Assembly (NCBI GenBank): GCA_000708835.1
Contig: DF237286.1
Coordinates: 36,831-100,830, forward strand
From: Klebsormidium nitens
Lineage: Eukaryota; Streptophyta; Klebsormidiophyceae; Klebsormidiales; Klebsormidiaceae
Direction: 5' to 3'
DNA length: 64,000 nucleotides
Shown here: positions 12,794 to 27,266 of the stretch, in pieces
How the letters are laid out: every line of letters starts with the position of its first letter
How positions within the stretch are numbered: the first letter of the stretch is position 1
Translations under genes and position numbers: made by a program
The notes under the pieces: generated by a model
Databases searched by the model: none
Told to the model about the DNA's origin: nothing
The model's input: the letters and a program-made list of their open reading frames with translations, nothing else

Positions 12794-15700
12794 GGGCACC
12801 AATAAGCTCGTCTTGGGTTTTAGTTGCTTAGTCATGATTATGCAGATCTAGGACTAACTTTGTTTGGCTTGCGCAAAGCAGGCTGCGAGCTTTTGAGATA
12901 TAAGGTACCTCGCCTTATCTACGTTGAGCTTTGACTTTCCTCGATACAAGCAAAGATTTGTTTTTCGTAGCAGGTTTTGTAGGGCGTTTGCTTCGGTCAC
13001 TGCTTGCGGTTTCGATAGTGATCTTGGTCGAATTTAGTGACAGCAATATTACAGGACCTTGTACTTCCGTGGATTGCTTTGCATTGGACAAGCTCAAATT
13101 TGTGTTATTTTAGCAATGAGTGGCCCAGCGATCATGGCAGTGTACTTGCAAGCAAGAGTGTTTCACCCCACGTGAATGCATGTGTCCCACTGACCTTAAC
13201 ACTAACCAACGTCATCGTCGAAATGCATGCTTTGAAGTCATTCCAATTAATGATATTGTTGTGCAACAGTGCCAGTGATCGAGTTGGGCGCCGCGGCATG
13301 CGCAGCGCATGCTTGATTAAGGCCCGTAAGTTTTCCAAGTTACTTATAATCGTTCTTATTGACACGACAAATGAAGTGACCATGCAAACGGCTTTGAGTC
13401 GAGAGACAAAGCACGTTTGGCGCTTCTCTCGTCCGAGATCCGTCTGAGATTCCTCCCATCTCAGTACAAGCCGGTGTCTCTCTGGTTGGACATGCATGAC
13501 CGATCGATCGATCATTCGGACAGTTGTGAACGAAGAAGACTAAAGCAAGGATTAAACAGAACCAAACATGTGTACATGTCCATGAATGGCGTCGATCCGC
13601 GACAATCATGTACTTGCGCATAGAACCTCGTGATATGATAGGTTGTGTCACTTAACAATGGCCGCCGGCTCCAGGAAGAACGCAAACAATAATGGCTGGC
13701 GGCCCATTGCAATAATCACTTGATTCCTCGATTGCTGTCGGACATCATACGTACAATGTGAACAATGATATGCAGAGATTGAGGGATTGAATTGGTGGCC
13801 GCAGTACATATAAACCACTTGCCGATCAGATATCAAGCAAAGTTCTTACTCAAGCGTCAGTGTCAGCTTTTGTGTGCCCTTCGAAGTAGCTGCACTCAGT
13901 CGAGAATCCACATTTGATATCTGTAACACACGGATAGTCGCAGATTCTGAAGACCTTCTAGAAGAGCTGTTCAATCCTCGGCCCGTATGTTATCTGGTTA
14001 TCACCGCGTTTCTTCACTCTTAAACTTGGTCTCGCAATGCTGGGAACTTTCGAGAGTTGCAAGCGTTCCTCCTTACGGGTCACGCGTTGTTAAATCCTCA
14101 AAACCATTCGCCTTGGATCCAGCTCAAGCTGCTCCCGGCAACCGTTCGTTTGAGATCCCACCGCCTTTATGTTCTGAGCGTTTGTTCTCTACGTTGAGCC
14201 GTTCAATTTGACTTCCCATCCGACTTCTGCCATTTTCACTCTTCCGAAGTTCGGATATGTGCTGCTTCTCGCAATACAGTTCCATACAAAGATATCGGCC
14301 CATCGGACTGTAGTACCATGCTGGATCGAAGTCCGGTGGTACATTTTGCAATATAAGCCCAAGTCTGCCGCATAACGTCTCGAAACAATATTAATAGTGG
14401 AAATACTTGAGTAGAGTCGACTCGGCGCTGCATCCTGAAGTCATGCGGCCGGGTACGGTTCGGACGCACATTTTTGCCTCAGTAAATTCGGTGCAATCGC
14501 TTGGGTTGCATTGTGAACGACGTACGGCAGAAGGCCGAGAGACTGCAGCAAGCTTGGGGTTCCAGAATCATGCATTAAGCGTGAGGTCAGTGCATCTACT
14601 GTGGTCTATGCCAAAAAAGAGCGGCTCTTCCTAGAGAACTCAAACGAGCCCACGAGCAATCAGCATTTGGTTGAGTGGTTGATCCGAACTGTGTCCGTAA
14701 TGGTCTGGCCCCGGTCTGGCGCTGGTTGCACGGAGGCATGTGGGAGGCATCCCGTCATTATCAATCCGGTCAGTACTTCAGTTCAACTAGTAGGGGGATG
14801 CTAGTTGCAAGTCAGTGACTGCCTTACATGGCTATATGCTGATGATCGTCTTTCCGTACGTGAGGTAAGCCGGAGGAGGTAATATAAGAAGCATCTGCGA
14901 CTGGGGTGCTATATTCCATAGCCCTAAAAGTTTTCATTGACGTCAAGCCCGCACGCTAGCCTGACGTAAGCGTTAGTGCCGTTCTGGCGGCCAGCCTGCC
15001 GCCCCCGGGCGGCCCGGACTCGAAGCGGGCCCAGGCCCGCAGGCAACTTGAAACTTGAACGGTTGGCCGCGGCCCCGCGGCTTGGGACGCGCACAGAGAA
15101 GTCCGACTGGTACCTAGCGACTACCGAGGCCCGCGTATTCAGCCGACAGCTCATACCACGTGGAACACATGAGACGCATGGCAAGGCGACCAATTACTGC
15201 TCCTCTTGACGCGTGCCACATGCTGGATGTCGACATATAAAGGAGTGCATCATGATCCAATAAATTGACCCAGTACGGGATGTCGACAGAACGGAGCAAA
15301 TGAGAGGAGCAACTACGTAACAAGACGTCAGGACCTTGAATGGGGCAATCTGATTGGTTCCGGGTCTCGTCAGACATTCTTGGCAAGCGGGACGCGGCGT
15401 CGGAAAGGTTGAGGCGGGGCGCTTCAGATATCACGGTAACCGTTTATCACCTATCTAGCATATGTACCTAAACGGATAGTAGGTAGGTATAGGTATATCA
15501 GAATAGTACTCGGGCTGAGCTGCTGCCGCCGTTTTGGGCTCAGCCAGCAGCCTGCCCGTGCGGGTGCAAGCTCAGGCATGATCCGGCCATGCTTCTGATC
15601 CTACAAAGCTTTGATGTACTGGTAGTTGCAGGGGTAAGAAATATACAAAATCTGTTCCACTGCGATTCACAAGGAGCTCGAATTTATGGGTACGCTTTGA

Positions 15701-16209
15701 CTACCTACCGTACATGCTACAGCCAAACAATAGAGGGTGACGTAGCGGCTGCTGATGCTTGATCGTCAGTGCTAGGATACCGTAGGCATGCATAACGTCG
15801 ACATGGAACTGCAGCATTGGACGGCGGGGCAGCAGGGACGCTTAAATACAGTTGCTGGCAACAACTGAACACCACCATCAAGGAGCTCAGGATTGCGCAG
15901 TAGTCTTCTAGCTGGTTACGTAACAACCAGCTGTACTTAGTAGTTCTGCCCCAAAATCCCAGATTATAGCTCAGCAAGCAAACGGTGAGAGCCAGTACTC
16001 CCAGCTCATCGGACTAGATTCCCATTCAGAATTCAATCCAAGGTCTCATTGCTAGCAGTGACAAAAAAAACGTCGTCTTCAAATTTTTGCATTAGATCAT
16101 TCACAATCGGCTGTTGCACAGCATCCATCGGTCGCCTGAGCTAGCCAAGGGCTGGTGAGCTTTTTCGAGCCGCGCCAGGCTAGCGTATCTGTACTTTTGG
16201 CCCAGGAAT
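12794..16209. other. Intergenic region upstream of SLC1-like copy 1
   Basis: No supported gene. Small ORFs lack splice context or recognisable domains. From about 15130 the DNA is similar to the region upstream of the second SLC1-like copy (15130-15195 with 25523-25590; 15310-15440 with 26096-26215), so it belongs to the tandem duplication. A GC-rich patch lies near 14980-15080, and GTAGGTA words occur near 15460-15720. Confidence 0.6.
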
Positions 16210-19200
16210 ATGGCGCCACTGGGGCCGGAGAAACACGATTTTCCAGGTAAGAAACATACCTTGAAGGCAGCCCTGTCTTAGACTGCACTAGTAATTTCTT
16301 CTGTCCTGCTGTGGGGATCTTGGAAAAACTAGAATTGTTTCTGCTGCCCTCTCGTTGGAAAGTTGATGCTTGCTCTTTCATGGCAATGATTTTGCAATTG
16401 GAGGTGCAGCGCACGCGTAAAGGATTGCTTATTGACGAATTGTACTTCAACAAATGGTTTGGTTAAGTCCTCCCATGATGAGATCGAAAGGTATTACGCA
16501 CAAGGCTCTTGGAGCAGCTTGTGAAGATCCCGAGAAACTTTAGAGTCTACGTCAATTTCAAGAGATCAGGAAATTTTCAAAATATCCCAGCTCTACTTGT
16601 GGTACTGGATTCCACCACCAGCGGGTTGCCCAGCTCCTTTGGAAATTGGATAGAGCTGTAGAATGTGGCCAAGCAAAAAGTCTATCTTACCGCTTGTATC
16701 CTAAGCTCATGTTGTGATGCCTGAGGGTTTCAGTATGCCTTTCAATCACTGGCCAGAAGTTGCCTCATTCCCCCCCAGTTTTTGACACGACCAACGCCAA
16801 GAATGCGGTGGAGCGGCTGGACCTCACGGGAAAGCGCCGCAGATATGGGCCCAGGACAAAGAAGTGGATGGCGTTTAAGAAGAAGCTGGGTCGCAAGGAG
16901 AACCTCATCTTCTTCACCATCGCTGGGGTCTCCGGTGGGATTGCCATTGGAGCCGGGCTGTACACCTCCAAGCCAAGCCCAAGGGCGATTGAACTGATTG
17001 GTGAGAAACAGTCTGGGTTTGATTGTGATATGTCTAAGACTTGCCTTTCCAGAATATCCAATTGCTGCCCCCCTCTCGAGGGAATTCACTTGGAGTCCTT
17101 TTTCCAGTGGCTTTCTTATTAGCCACTCCAATTTGTGTTGCTGCAGTAAAATTGAATCTGCGCTGACATACTACAATTGGATGATTGACAGTGAGTAGTT
17201 TGTGATAAGGACCTGAGTGCCTTTCTGTCTGCAAACTTCATGAAGCTGCCCAACTGCAAAATCTGCCCCAGGCCATGAATTAGCCTACAAAACTTTGGAA
17301 GAGTGATCTCCGAGGCCTGATTGAAAGAAACCAGAGCGGTACCTTGCCTATGCTAGCTTTATCTGATTCAGCGAGCTCAACCAAAGTATAACCAAAGCAA
17401 CACATATAGAGAGACGTCATAAGCCCTCTCACTTTACGTGTTTCCGCACTCTGGCATCTCACGGCATGCTTCTCTTTCCATTTCCTCAGGGTACCCGGGA
17501 GAACTGTTTCTGAACGGGCTGTCGGAGCTTGTGCTTCCTCTGGTAGCCTTGGCGCTGATGTGTGGTGTGATGAGCCTGCGGCACACAACAAGCGGGTGAG
17601 GGCCCCTGTGATGCTGAGAAGTCAGTACTTGACATCCATGCACGGAAGCAGCTCAACCCAGCACTAATACGAAAGAGATTTTGAGGCTGGATCAAAGATT
17701 TAGGTGAATGACTCTTTTGACCGAATCCTGCTCAAGGAACTGTAGACCTCCCTTAGACCAGCGGAAGAGTTGCAGATATCCCATCCGAGCTTCTCCTGTC
17801 AGTTTCCATTGATTCATCTCATCTTCCCGCATCCTTGCAGGGCTGCAAACATTGCCACGTGGTCAATGATGTACTATTTCACGTCCATGTTTCTCGCAGT
17901 TAGCCTTGGTAAGCCTCTCGTCTCTTCCCTGTTTCTTCCTTTGCCTCATATTGAAGATGGCTATGCTCTCGCGGGATCCCTGGAGTACCTGAAGCCTCAG
18001 TGGGGGGACCTGCTGTTGCAACTTTCATCGAGGAATAGACTACAGCAGAATCCTTTCCCTGTCGCCTGCATGCAGTCGTTTCTTCTTTGTTCACTTAGAG
18101 GCTCGACAACCGTGGCAGACTTATGTGGTACGCTCCTTCAAGTAGGCGCTTTTTCGAATGTTGTCATTCTGTGAGTAAAAACAAACCCTTTGATAATCAG
18201 ACTCATTGTGCTGAATGCGCTGAAGTTCTTTATGGTTCCTTCGTCCTGTACGAGAGTTGACCCGCATCTGCTCTCCCTCAACAGGTATCGGGCTCGTCTA
18301 TGCAATCCAGCCTGGAGCCAACGAACCTTTTGGCAACGGGGATTTGACTCAGTGTGGCAAGGCCAGAAACTCTACAGTTACTAACTCAGTGTGAGTTCTC
18401 AGCAAATCTTTCTGTATACGTACTCTTAGCAGAATCTTCTCTTCATTTCTGGTCAGGCTTTGCTTCTGGAGCGGATGATCATGATCAGCACCAATCGACA
18501 GAAAAATGCTGCAGAAGTTCTGAGTCGGATTACCTCGGCAAACAAAGCTACAGATAGCTTGACTTTCACTTCTTGTCAAGCTTTGCTTCAATTGAACCGA
18601 GGGGTTCCAGGTCCAGCATACAATGAAGACATCGATACCACCGTCTTTCCAGCTTGTAATTGTCAATGTCCTTATATCTCAAAAGGGCATGCTGCTGACC
18701 CATAAACCTAGCACGATTGACTAAACCAGAACATGTGATCTTGGCCCCTTTCCTACTGCCCCTGCTTCCTTGACTCAAGCTACAAGACTATTTGGACATG
18801 ATGAAGCAAGCTCATGATTCTCACCTATGATTTTCTCCAGGGGAAACTCTGCTGGTGATGCCGTGGCGTCGCTACTGGGCCTTGGGAGGAGCATGGTCCC
18901 CAGCAACATCGTAAGCTTCTGGACACAATCCAATCATTGCACTGGCACGTCCTCGTAACGCTTTTGGTCTCTTTGGCAAGCACACCGTCCTTCTTTGAAG
19001 GCATTTGGCAGCCACCTTCTCTTCCGTTCAATTCCTACCTTCTCTTCCGTTCAATCCAGTTCTGCACGTCATTCCTCTTGCTGACCTGAAACTCCGTCAG
19101 AACATCTGCTTGAGCAGACGCTTTAGTTCTTCCTTCTTCTTGGATTCAGGTTGTGGCAGCTTATCAGAACAACTATCTTGGTAAGTGATCAGCATTCAAT

Positions 19201-22200
19201 ACAGCTCTAGCTGCCGTAGGGCACTCGAAGCCCCGATCTCAGGAAGATTGCAAATGATGTGGTTTGCAAAGCCTGAGCTCCTTCTGGAAACCCCATCTTG
19301 CAAATCAATGTCGGACAGCGCGGCTTTGCAAAGCAGCCTGTGTGCACCAGACCTGAACAAACTTCGGAGATCTCTGACGTGCGTCTCTTTTCAGTAGCTA
19401 GTCACGATCGACAAGGTCTCAAAGCTTGAGCCAAAAAGAAGAAACTTTTTCGAAAACCATTCGGCCCCTCCGTTTTCAAGCGGCGTACCTTGCTGATTGC
19501 ACGAAGTCGGCAATCCGAATCAGCAAAGCGTTCTATACGTCTCAAAGAGAGCAATTTCATCCCTCAAAGCTGGAAGATATATACTTTTCTCCTGACAGAA
19601 GCTCACGAATGTGTTGCAGGAGTCATGGTGTTCTCCATCTTCTTTGGGGCTATCCTCATTACCTTGGGTAAGAGGTATACCACTGACGGCTTAGCACGCC
19701 GCCAGGCTTACCTATAGCTGGCAAACTTCTTTTCTTCCGACTTGTACGATCTATGACGCCTCGTCTTACCTCAGTAAGCGGGAATCAGAAGCGTCCGTTT
19801 CACAGTAAGAAAGGCTCGAAGCGTGCCTCTAGGACTCGAATGCATTTCCACAGGCGTTCAAGGTTGTATGGCACATCTGAAAGCACATTGTTACAAAGCG
19901 AACCCTTGTTCTTACATGTTGGTATCATCGTAAGCGACAGGGTTGGACTGGACTGTACTTCATCTGGTCTCTTGCCGCGTTTACTGACATCTCGCCGGAT
20001 CTCGTTCGACAAGAAGCCAGTCCGATTACCGATCTGATTGGATTCGAGACAAGCACAGATTGCCTGAACCAACTTTGATCGTCTCAACATGCAGTTTTCC
20101 CATTTGGTTGGTTCAAGCTTCTCAGCTTCTTGTGCGCGTAACCGATTCCAACTTTTTGTACAAACATGCGCGTGCTACAGGTCCAATGGCCGAGCCCCTG
20201 ATCAAGGTGATCGAGCTAGCAAACGACACGATTATGGGTATGATCACGCTCATCATCTGGCTGACGCCAATTGGCGTGGGCTCATTGGTCGCGGGCTTCA
20301 TCCTCAAGGCGTGCAACATCACGGCCGTTCTCAAGGCCCTGGCCAAGTACGTCGCGACGGTCTTGTCAGGTAAGAACCATTGGGTGGAAATCTTGGTATG
20401 CTGTACAAGCTTGTACTGCCTTTCCAGATCATTTCCTCTTCGATGGAGCAGTACGCAGCAGGGTAGTACGGCAAACCCACAAATGAAGTCAATAAGGCAG
20501 CGCTTTGCAGGAGCTGAGAATCTGCTCATTTGAATGCTCGAGGAGATCAGCGTCCGTTCAGCTTTCAGAAATACTTCGTTTCTACACCTCACTTTCGTCC
20601 AGTCATGCATGTGCTTCTTTCAATTCATGCCTTGAATTCCAACATCAACGCGCATGTTGTTCCGCAGGGTTTGGGATTCACATGTTTGTACTCCTGCCGC
20701 TGACCTGCATAGGCTTCTCTGGGATCAATCCCATCAGAGTCTTCAAGTAAGTCTTAGTTGCATCACCTTAAAGCACCTCCAGTAGAGTCTCCAAACGGTC
20801 GTGGAAGCCCTTTTCTCATTGGCTTGCTTCCTGCTGTTGCTGCGCCAGAGCCAGTCACCTCTCACATCAGGCAATTTGGTTTCGGTCCCTGCTTATATGT
20901 GAGCATCTTTTTGTCATCAGTCCTCAGGTGATCAGGAACGCTTCTCCCCGGATGTGTCGCCCACTGAGCTTCCATTCGAAAGACTTTTGGTCGGAATAGG
21001 AGAAAGCTTGTAGTTCCGACCTTGTTCCGAATGCACTTGGAACTTCTTTTTGTTCGTCTATTTTGAGCGATGCAAAGCATAGATCGGAAAACGCTGCTCT
21101 TTGGTTGCGCTAAACCCTGCTTCTTTCCATTGCGTTACCTGCTCAGTCTGTACAGTGTTTTTTGCTGCAGCCACGCAACAAGTGATTACTTCTACTTGCA
21201 CATCAACTCAGTTCCGGCCAATTCAAACCTCTCAGAAAATGGTACGTGATAGCAAAATCTCCGTCTAATTGGAAAAGTCAACCAAACCAGACGTACCAAG
21301 AACCGGATCTGACCAGCTTTACCCACCTTTATTTGCAGGGCTTTCAGCCCGGCGCTTTTTCTCGGATTTGGAACAGCTTCGAGCGCGGCCACGATGCCCG
21401 TCACCATGCAGAACGCGGAGGACTTCGGGGCGGAGTCCAGCATCGTCAAGTTCGTCGTCCCGCTGGGTACCAACTTCAACAGGCAAGGCTGTTCGATTCG
21501 ACTTCCCAATGAAGTCGAGAACGCTCTGACTCGTTTATTTCTACGTAGTTGGGAAACTTTTGCCCGCAGAAAATACCTTGCTCGCAAAACTCTGACAGGT
21601 ACGACAAAGCGATAAGCTGCCAGCGGAGCTGTGCGGTTCGTTTCACCACTCAAGCGGACGCAGACGCGGTCACTCTCTTCTGGTGCTGTGCTGATTCACA
21701 ACAAGGAGGTTGCTGCCTGTTAATCTTTGAACGCCTGGAATACTAGTGTAGGAATCTTAGAACCGAGCTGAAGTGGCGGGGTAAGAACCGCGCGCAGTTC
21801 TTTATCGTAAAACGCGTTCTCAAGTACTGCCTTTACTGAGACAGTATCTTTTCAATTTGGTGCAGAGACGGTGCAGCTCTCTATGAGGCCACTTCCGCTC
21901 TCTTCATCGCTCAGGTGAGTAAGCAGTTTTGTTCCTCATTTCCACTACTTTTAAGCGCGATTCCTTGCAGAAGACGTTATGGACGCCTTTGGACTCAACC
22001 TTGACGGACGGCACGCTTGATTATCCAAAGCATCAGTCCACTTGTTTGGCTTTCGTATTCTTTGCGTCGTTTAGCACCGCGTCAGGCACAGCCGGACTAC
22101 GAAATAACGTAGGCTCAGGGACTTTCGTGGTGGCAAACACACTCCTCCGTCCTCAGGTGAATCTTACAGTTTGAAAGGAAAGTGCAAGTGTACACAAGCC

Positions 22201-24417
22201 TTTCTGATGTATGAGTTTCCGGTCCTGCCGTGAATAGGAAGTGACACAGCAAGTGGACCCTTTGGCGGACTCGTTTCAAGGTCTTTCAAACTGAAATGTT
22301 TCTTCAGCTTTCGTTCGCTTCCCCAAACGTTCCGATCCATCAGAAGTGACCGATGAGTATTCTAGCAGACGTCTGGCCGCGCTTCTTTCGAAACGAAGGG
22401 CTCAAAGGGAGCCAGATCCGGGTTCAGTCGACGGCTTCTAAAGGGCGGATCCTGGTTCACTGGAGGGCCTGTTGAGAAGTCAAAATTCCTCAGATAGCTG
22501 CTCCAGAGTCCTTTGGGACCTCCTTCGGGGGCCCCGCAAGATAGCAAAAAAAGTATTCAAGACGCGAAAATTGGAGAGCCGCTTCAAGGTTTCTCAAGCT
22601 TCGATTGTCTTCGTGTAGGCTCACGGCGTCAAGCTGAGCGTGGGTAACGTCATCGTTCTGGCGATCACCGCTACTCTAGCGGCTATCGGATCGTAAGTGC
22701 GACATCCAGATTGGTTGTGGTTTCGGCATCTTCAACTTTGATGAGCCGCGCACGGAGACTAGTGCTTTGAAATGGGCGCTCCAGCTCTTGAAGTTGAAAC
22801 GGCTTATGGGAACCCTGGTATCTCCAAGTGCTTCCTTGAAGGAGGCGGAAAGATCATAGCAAGTGAGAAGGGTTGTCGCTTACCCTTCTCGTCACAAAAC
22901 GCCTGCGAGCGGGACCGTAAGAAAGCGGGTTCCAGATCACAAGGCCATAAGTCGATCAGATGTTTTGGAGTGTCGTTGGAGAATTGTCTGACGAATTTTG
23001 CTGTTCCCCCTCGAAAGCTAAAGCCATGGATCTGGGCTTACGGACACTTCGCACCCCGGTAGAGAACGATGCTTTTGTGACAATAAGTACACACGTAAAC
23101 TCAGAAGCCTACACTTCCTTTGCTGCGTATTATGTAGCTTCTGAAGCCAGCTACGACCTCGGCATGACGAAAACCGACTGACCGCATATCGCTCGTTGTT
23201 CTGCAGCGCCTCCATCCCAAACAGCGCCATCGTGACGTTGATCACCGTGCTCCGGGTGAGTGAATTCATGCGCCCGCGGCTTTCTTCTTTGGACAATCGC
23301 AGACACTTCTCGAGGAGAAGAGTACCGATGTCAGGACTTGCGGACAAGACTCTCTCTCGGGAACTATTCTCTCACTGTGGGTTCTGGTCTCATGTCGCTC
23401 TAAGGTCAGTCGGTGCAGAGCCGTCCAGTGGGCGGACCGGAGACTTCATTTAGTGCTCTGTTCTCGGACCGAGGCTCCTTCATACCGTTTGTCTTGGTCT
23501 AGCCTCTTCCGGAAGTATGATCAAGGAGTGCATGGGGTAAAGCCCCTTTGGCTTGGGGACAATATGGTCGGGACAAACAAAACCAGTCATGGGCTGCGAA
23601 AACTTCCTCTCTCTCATACCGGCTGTTCCAATTCCATCCCGAATCGGATTGTCAGTGTTGACCGATTGTCAAAGGGTTCTAACCTTTGAACCTTTGACAC
23701 AAATCTGAATGGACTTTCTCTCCGTGACACAGGCTGTTGGTCTGAGCGAGTACGTCGGAGACATCTCGGTCCTCATTGCCGTGGACTGGTTCCTGGGAAT
23801 GGTCAGGACGGTAGTCAACATCTTCGGTGAGTCTTTTCTTTGACTGCAACGAGGAGGACTCTGACTCACCGTTTTCAGAAAGTTCGGTGCTCATGTTTGG
23901 CAGGTTCTGCGCATCTTTGGGATTGACGACGCTTACCGCATATTTCCAACCACGCTCCTGCATGTCGTTTCTTCTCAAGCTAGAAGATTCTCCAGAAATT
24001 ATCTGGCCGTACAGGGTGTCCTGATCCGTGTGTGCAGTAAGGCGCTAGTCCGGGCAGCTGGCCCGTTATGATGGTTGTCTCTCCTCAGCCTACAGAAGCT
24101 TATCCGCTTTGGGTGTTGCGACCGGCTTAAGCAATCAACTGCCTCCAAACTGGCCTTTGCTTATCCGAACAGCTGGCCTGTTACGATGGACCTTTCGTCA
24201 CCTGGCGGCGCAAGCCCATCTCGTTCTGTTAGAAGATAGTTGGAAACGCTGACCACGAATTGCTGAAAGCATAGAGCGCTCGTTTGCAGGTGATGCCTGC
24301 GCTGCCGTTATCGTGGACAACTGGTCGAGGCGCCATGAGGCGTGGAAGATCAAGAACGCGGACAAGCTGTACGAAACGGATTCGGACGTCGAGGACGGGC
24401 CTCCTAACGACAAATAG
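16210..24417 (+). CDS. SLC1/DAACS-fold (glutamate transporter-like) carrier, copy 1
   Basis: Sixteen exons: 16210-16246, 16779-17000, 17490-17595, 17841-17908, 18285-18390, 18841-18910, 19150-19180, 19620-19667, 20181-20369, 20668-20746, 21339-21482, 21866-21914, 22619-22692, 23207-23255, 23733-23826 and 24290-24417. They give 1,494 nt, 497 aa, closed in frame. The ATG is the first after an in-frame stop. Landmarks of the family follow in order: TM1 (NLIFFTIAGVSGGIAIGAGL), HP1 (TASSAATMP, about 331-339), TM7, HP2 (GSASIPNSAIVTLI) and TM8 ending in the GDACAA motif. Family members are trimeric Na+-coupled elevator carriers for acidic or neutral amino acids. Oddities: the NMDGT signature reads NRDGA (366-370), and the position equal to GltPh Asp394 is Gly446, while D442, R449, N453 and D457 are kept. 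The intron after 21482 starts with GC. The substrate cannot be named. Confidence 0.9.
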
Positions 24418-27266
24418 AGACTTGATTCTAATGAATGAGAATGTGTACTACGAACGGGGTTTACTTCTGACGTCGATGCAAGTTTGATAATTTTAGATGC
24501 CGCTAGGATGTCACAGCGGCTGCAACCTACTTCTTCGAAAGAAGACGCGTGTGTTAAGGTGTTGCCACTACGAAGGGCGGAGTTGGCAGCATAAGTGGAT
24601 GAACGGTTAGCGCACCCGCTATGTCATAGTTTCCCATGAATACAGGGATAGGTTTTGGCGCTCAATCCCTCCAGAAGTATATGTTGTTTCTTACTATATT
24701 CCTGGTCCGATAGCAGCGTGAACAGCTCACTTCTCCAACTTCCGTTGAGAAGGCTGTATACGCAGTCCTCGTGGAGGAAATGCAGGTGCAATGGAAGTAT
24801 CTGGGAAGCGTAGTGTAGAGTCTGGAATATCATCAATATTATTCACGTAGGTTAGATTGCCACCTGGAATTAGTTGAACTGAGTACAAGTGAGTGCATGG
24901 TCAAACCGCATCAGTAGTTGAGGAAGCTTAGAACAGCGAAGTATTCCAGGTAATCGTACTTTGAATAGCTCATAGCTCTTGCAGCCTACTAGGGGTCGTG
25001 CGCCTCCATTGATGTTATTGTTTTACTGTTTTGACGCAGTGCATGATGAGACCGCTCATGGGGACGTCAATTCAGAAAGGTAGACCAAAACTGACCGTGG
25101 TTTGCGGCATTCCTATAAGGCCGGTGGATGATGGATTTCAAGATGCATCAAGCGTAAGGTCTCGCCAAGTTGAGAGCGAGTTTTTGCAGTAGTCGAACGT
25201 CGACAGCCTCTGCATCTCAAGATAACCGACTACGCCCGTGATGATCCCGTGATGCACTTCAACTGGCATCGCTCCTCAGAAGGTTGCACATATTCTCAGA
25301 ACCAATGCAAACGTGACACCGGCTGCATTTCGATCCTTCTTGACGAGTCACGACTACTGCTACTGTTTAATTATCGAAATGTTATTGCGGCTATAGCCTG
25401 ACTCAGCAGCTCGCTGGAAGGACGCGGCCGGCGCCGTGCCGTGCCCTCAGAGTCAGTCTTTATCATTCAGATCGGTCATCGGACGACCCACAGGCTAGGG
25501 GCCAGCGCCTGTGACGCTGGCACCCGCGTATTTATCTGACAGCTTACCACGTGGAACACATGACACGCGTGTCAAAATCGACCAATCGTTGCTTGTTTTG
25601 AAGCGCGGTTCACGCTAGTATGATGACAGTTCCTGATCGTGCATCATGGCCCAAACCATGGGTTACACGGGGGTACGTTACACGGGTTGATGAGAGCGGT
25701 TCACAGAGACCACCGAGCGTATTGCCTAATAGACCTAGGTGATCGGAGCTGCCTGCGTAAGTTAACCCTTGGTCCCAATTGTCAGTTGGGAATCGGGCTA
25801 GGTATTCTGTAAATTAATGAATTCCGCCGTCTCACCAGGGTTTCCGACCCACAGCCGGCAGCTACACTTGGACCTGGCCGGCCGAGAAGAGACCCCGGCC
25901 GGTGCCGAAGGCACCCTGCCGGCTGGTCAGCCGGCAGAAAATGCAGGCGCTTAGTGGGCTCAGCCGGCCGGTAAACCAAACATGCTGGCTACCGAGCCGG
26001 CAGAACCGGGGGGGCGCCGGCAGCTGGCCGGCCGGGACAAAAGTCCGTTGGAAACCCTGGACCGTCTCACCGTCTCAGCCGAGCTAGTATTTGAGTACGT
26101 AACAAAACGTCAGCACCTGCCGGGTGGGGCATTCTGATTGGCTTTTGTATCGGTCAATTCTTCGCAAGCGGGACGCGGCGTCACTTCAGGGGCCCTCACT
26201 TCAGTCTCAGATAGGTATTATAATGAGTCAGGAATCAGGATACTCGCCAGCCTGCGCAGTGCACTGCAGTGCACCCCATGGCAGCAGCGCAGGACAGCTG
26301 GTGTATGCTAAGTGCTTGTACCGGTACAGAGTTCGTCACTTGTACCCACCGGCCGGAAAGCCGGAATTAGCAGTCTTCTGGCCACGGACCAGGCGTTTAG
26401 TAAAACCGACTCAACGTAAAATCACGTCGGACAACATGCCATATGCAAGCTGAGAAGACTATAAGTATGTGTCCATGCCAGTAATGACATCGGCGTTGGA
26501 ACTTCAACTTGGCATATGCCATGTTTTGACTTTGAATAGAGAGACGTACGTCTTTATAGATCTAAGTTTATAGCTCTTCGAAGTCGTCAAATCATGCAGA
26601 AAATAGATATTTGATTGTACTCCTGAACGGGTCTCGAACCCGTCCGAAGACATATCCGCTGTACGTTTGGGCATATTGGCATGTTGTTTCAGAGATATAC
26701 CATATGCCAACTGTGACTTATGAGTTTCATGCCGAAGGTCATATGCCACTACCAGCTATGCCTGGTCCTGGGCCCGGAAATGCTGCTGTCCATGCCAGTA
26801 ATTTAGACAGTGCAGCTAGATCGCTTCATTGACAGGGCCTGCTCATGGTGCTGATCAGTGCACCGCATGCCACTGCATACTATCAGCACTGGCGACGACT
26901 TCCTACCTGCATTTGAGGCGTGGGAAAATACAGCTGCTTCTGTAGCAATAATTGAATGCCACAAGGGGCGCACAATGTGGCCTTCTCGTTACGTAACTAC
27001 GGCCAGTTATGCAATGAATCCTTTAAGCTGAGGAAGCCAAATTAACGATCGCCATGAGCTGCTGAATGAGCTGAACAAACTGCCAGAAATACCGTAAAAG
27101 CATTCACCCAGTACTGCGAAGGAGCTGACTGCCCCAACATATCCAGATTGTGGCAACCAGCCAGTGCGCCCTTGTTGATTCGCATGAGCCATTGAGAGAG
27201 ACTCGCCGTGAGCTGCTCAGCTCCAGACGCGCGCCGCCAGCATATCTGAGCCCACAAAACATCGCA
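24418..27266. other. Intergenic region between the SLC1-like copies
   Basis: The first ~550 bp matches the 3' flank of copy 2; from about 25523 it matches the upstream flank of copy 1. A short TIR element lies at 25836-26059. Around 26430-26760 the word GCATATG or its extension recurs several times, next to a tRNA-like T-arm at about 26632-26650. No protein-coding gene is seen. Confidence 0.6.
25836..26059. mobile_element. hAT-like MITE (224 bp)
   Basis: The element begins CAGGGTTTCCGAC and ends with the inverted form of CAGGGTTTCCAAC, i.e. 13-bp terminal inverted repeats with one mismatch, of the CAGGG type common in hAT elements. The interior is dense in CCGGC/GCCGG words. The flanks share CCGTCTCAC, directly before the left end (25827-25835) and two bases after the right end (26062-26070), so the target duplication is offset rather than perfect. 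There is no coding capacity. Confidence 0.6.

Noticed and set aside
13037-13515. Overlapping ORFs of 136 (+) and 127 (minus) codons
   Set aside because: No recognisable domain, no splice continuity with neighbours, and similar open lengths on both strands; chance ORFs.
26620-26660. tRNA-like T-arm (ACGGG-TTCGAGA-CCCGT on the minus strand)
   Set aside because: The T arm is perfect, but no matching acceptor, D arm or anticodon stem could be found at tRNA distance; at most a tRNA-derived fragment.
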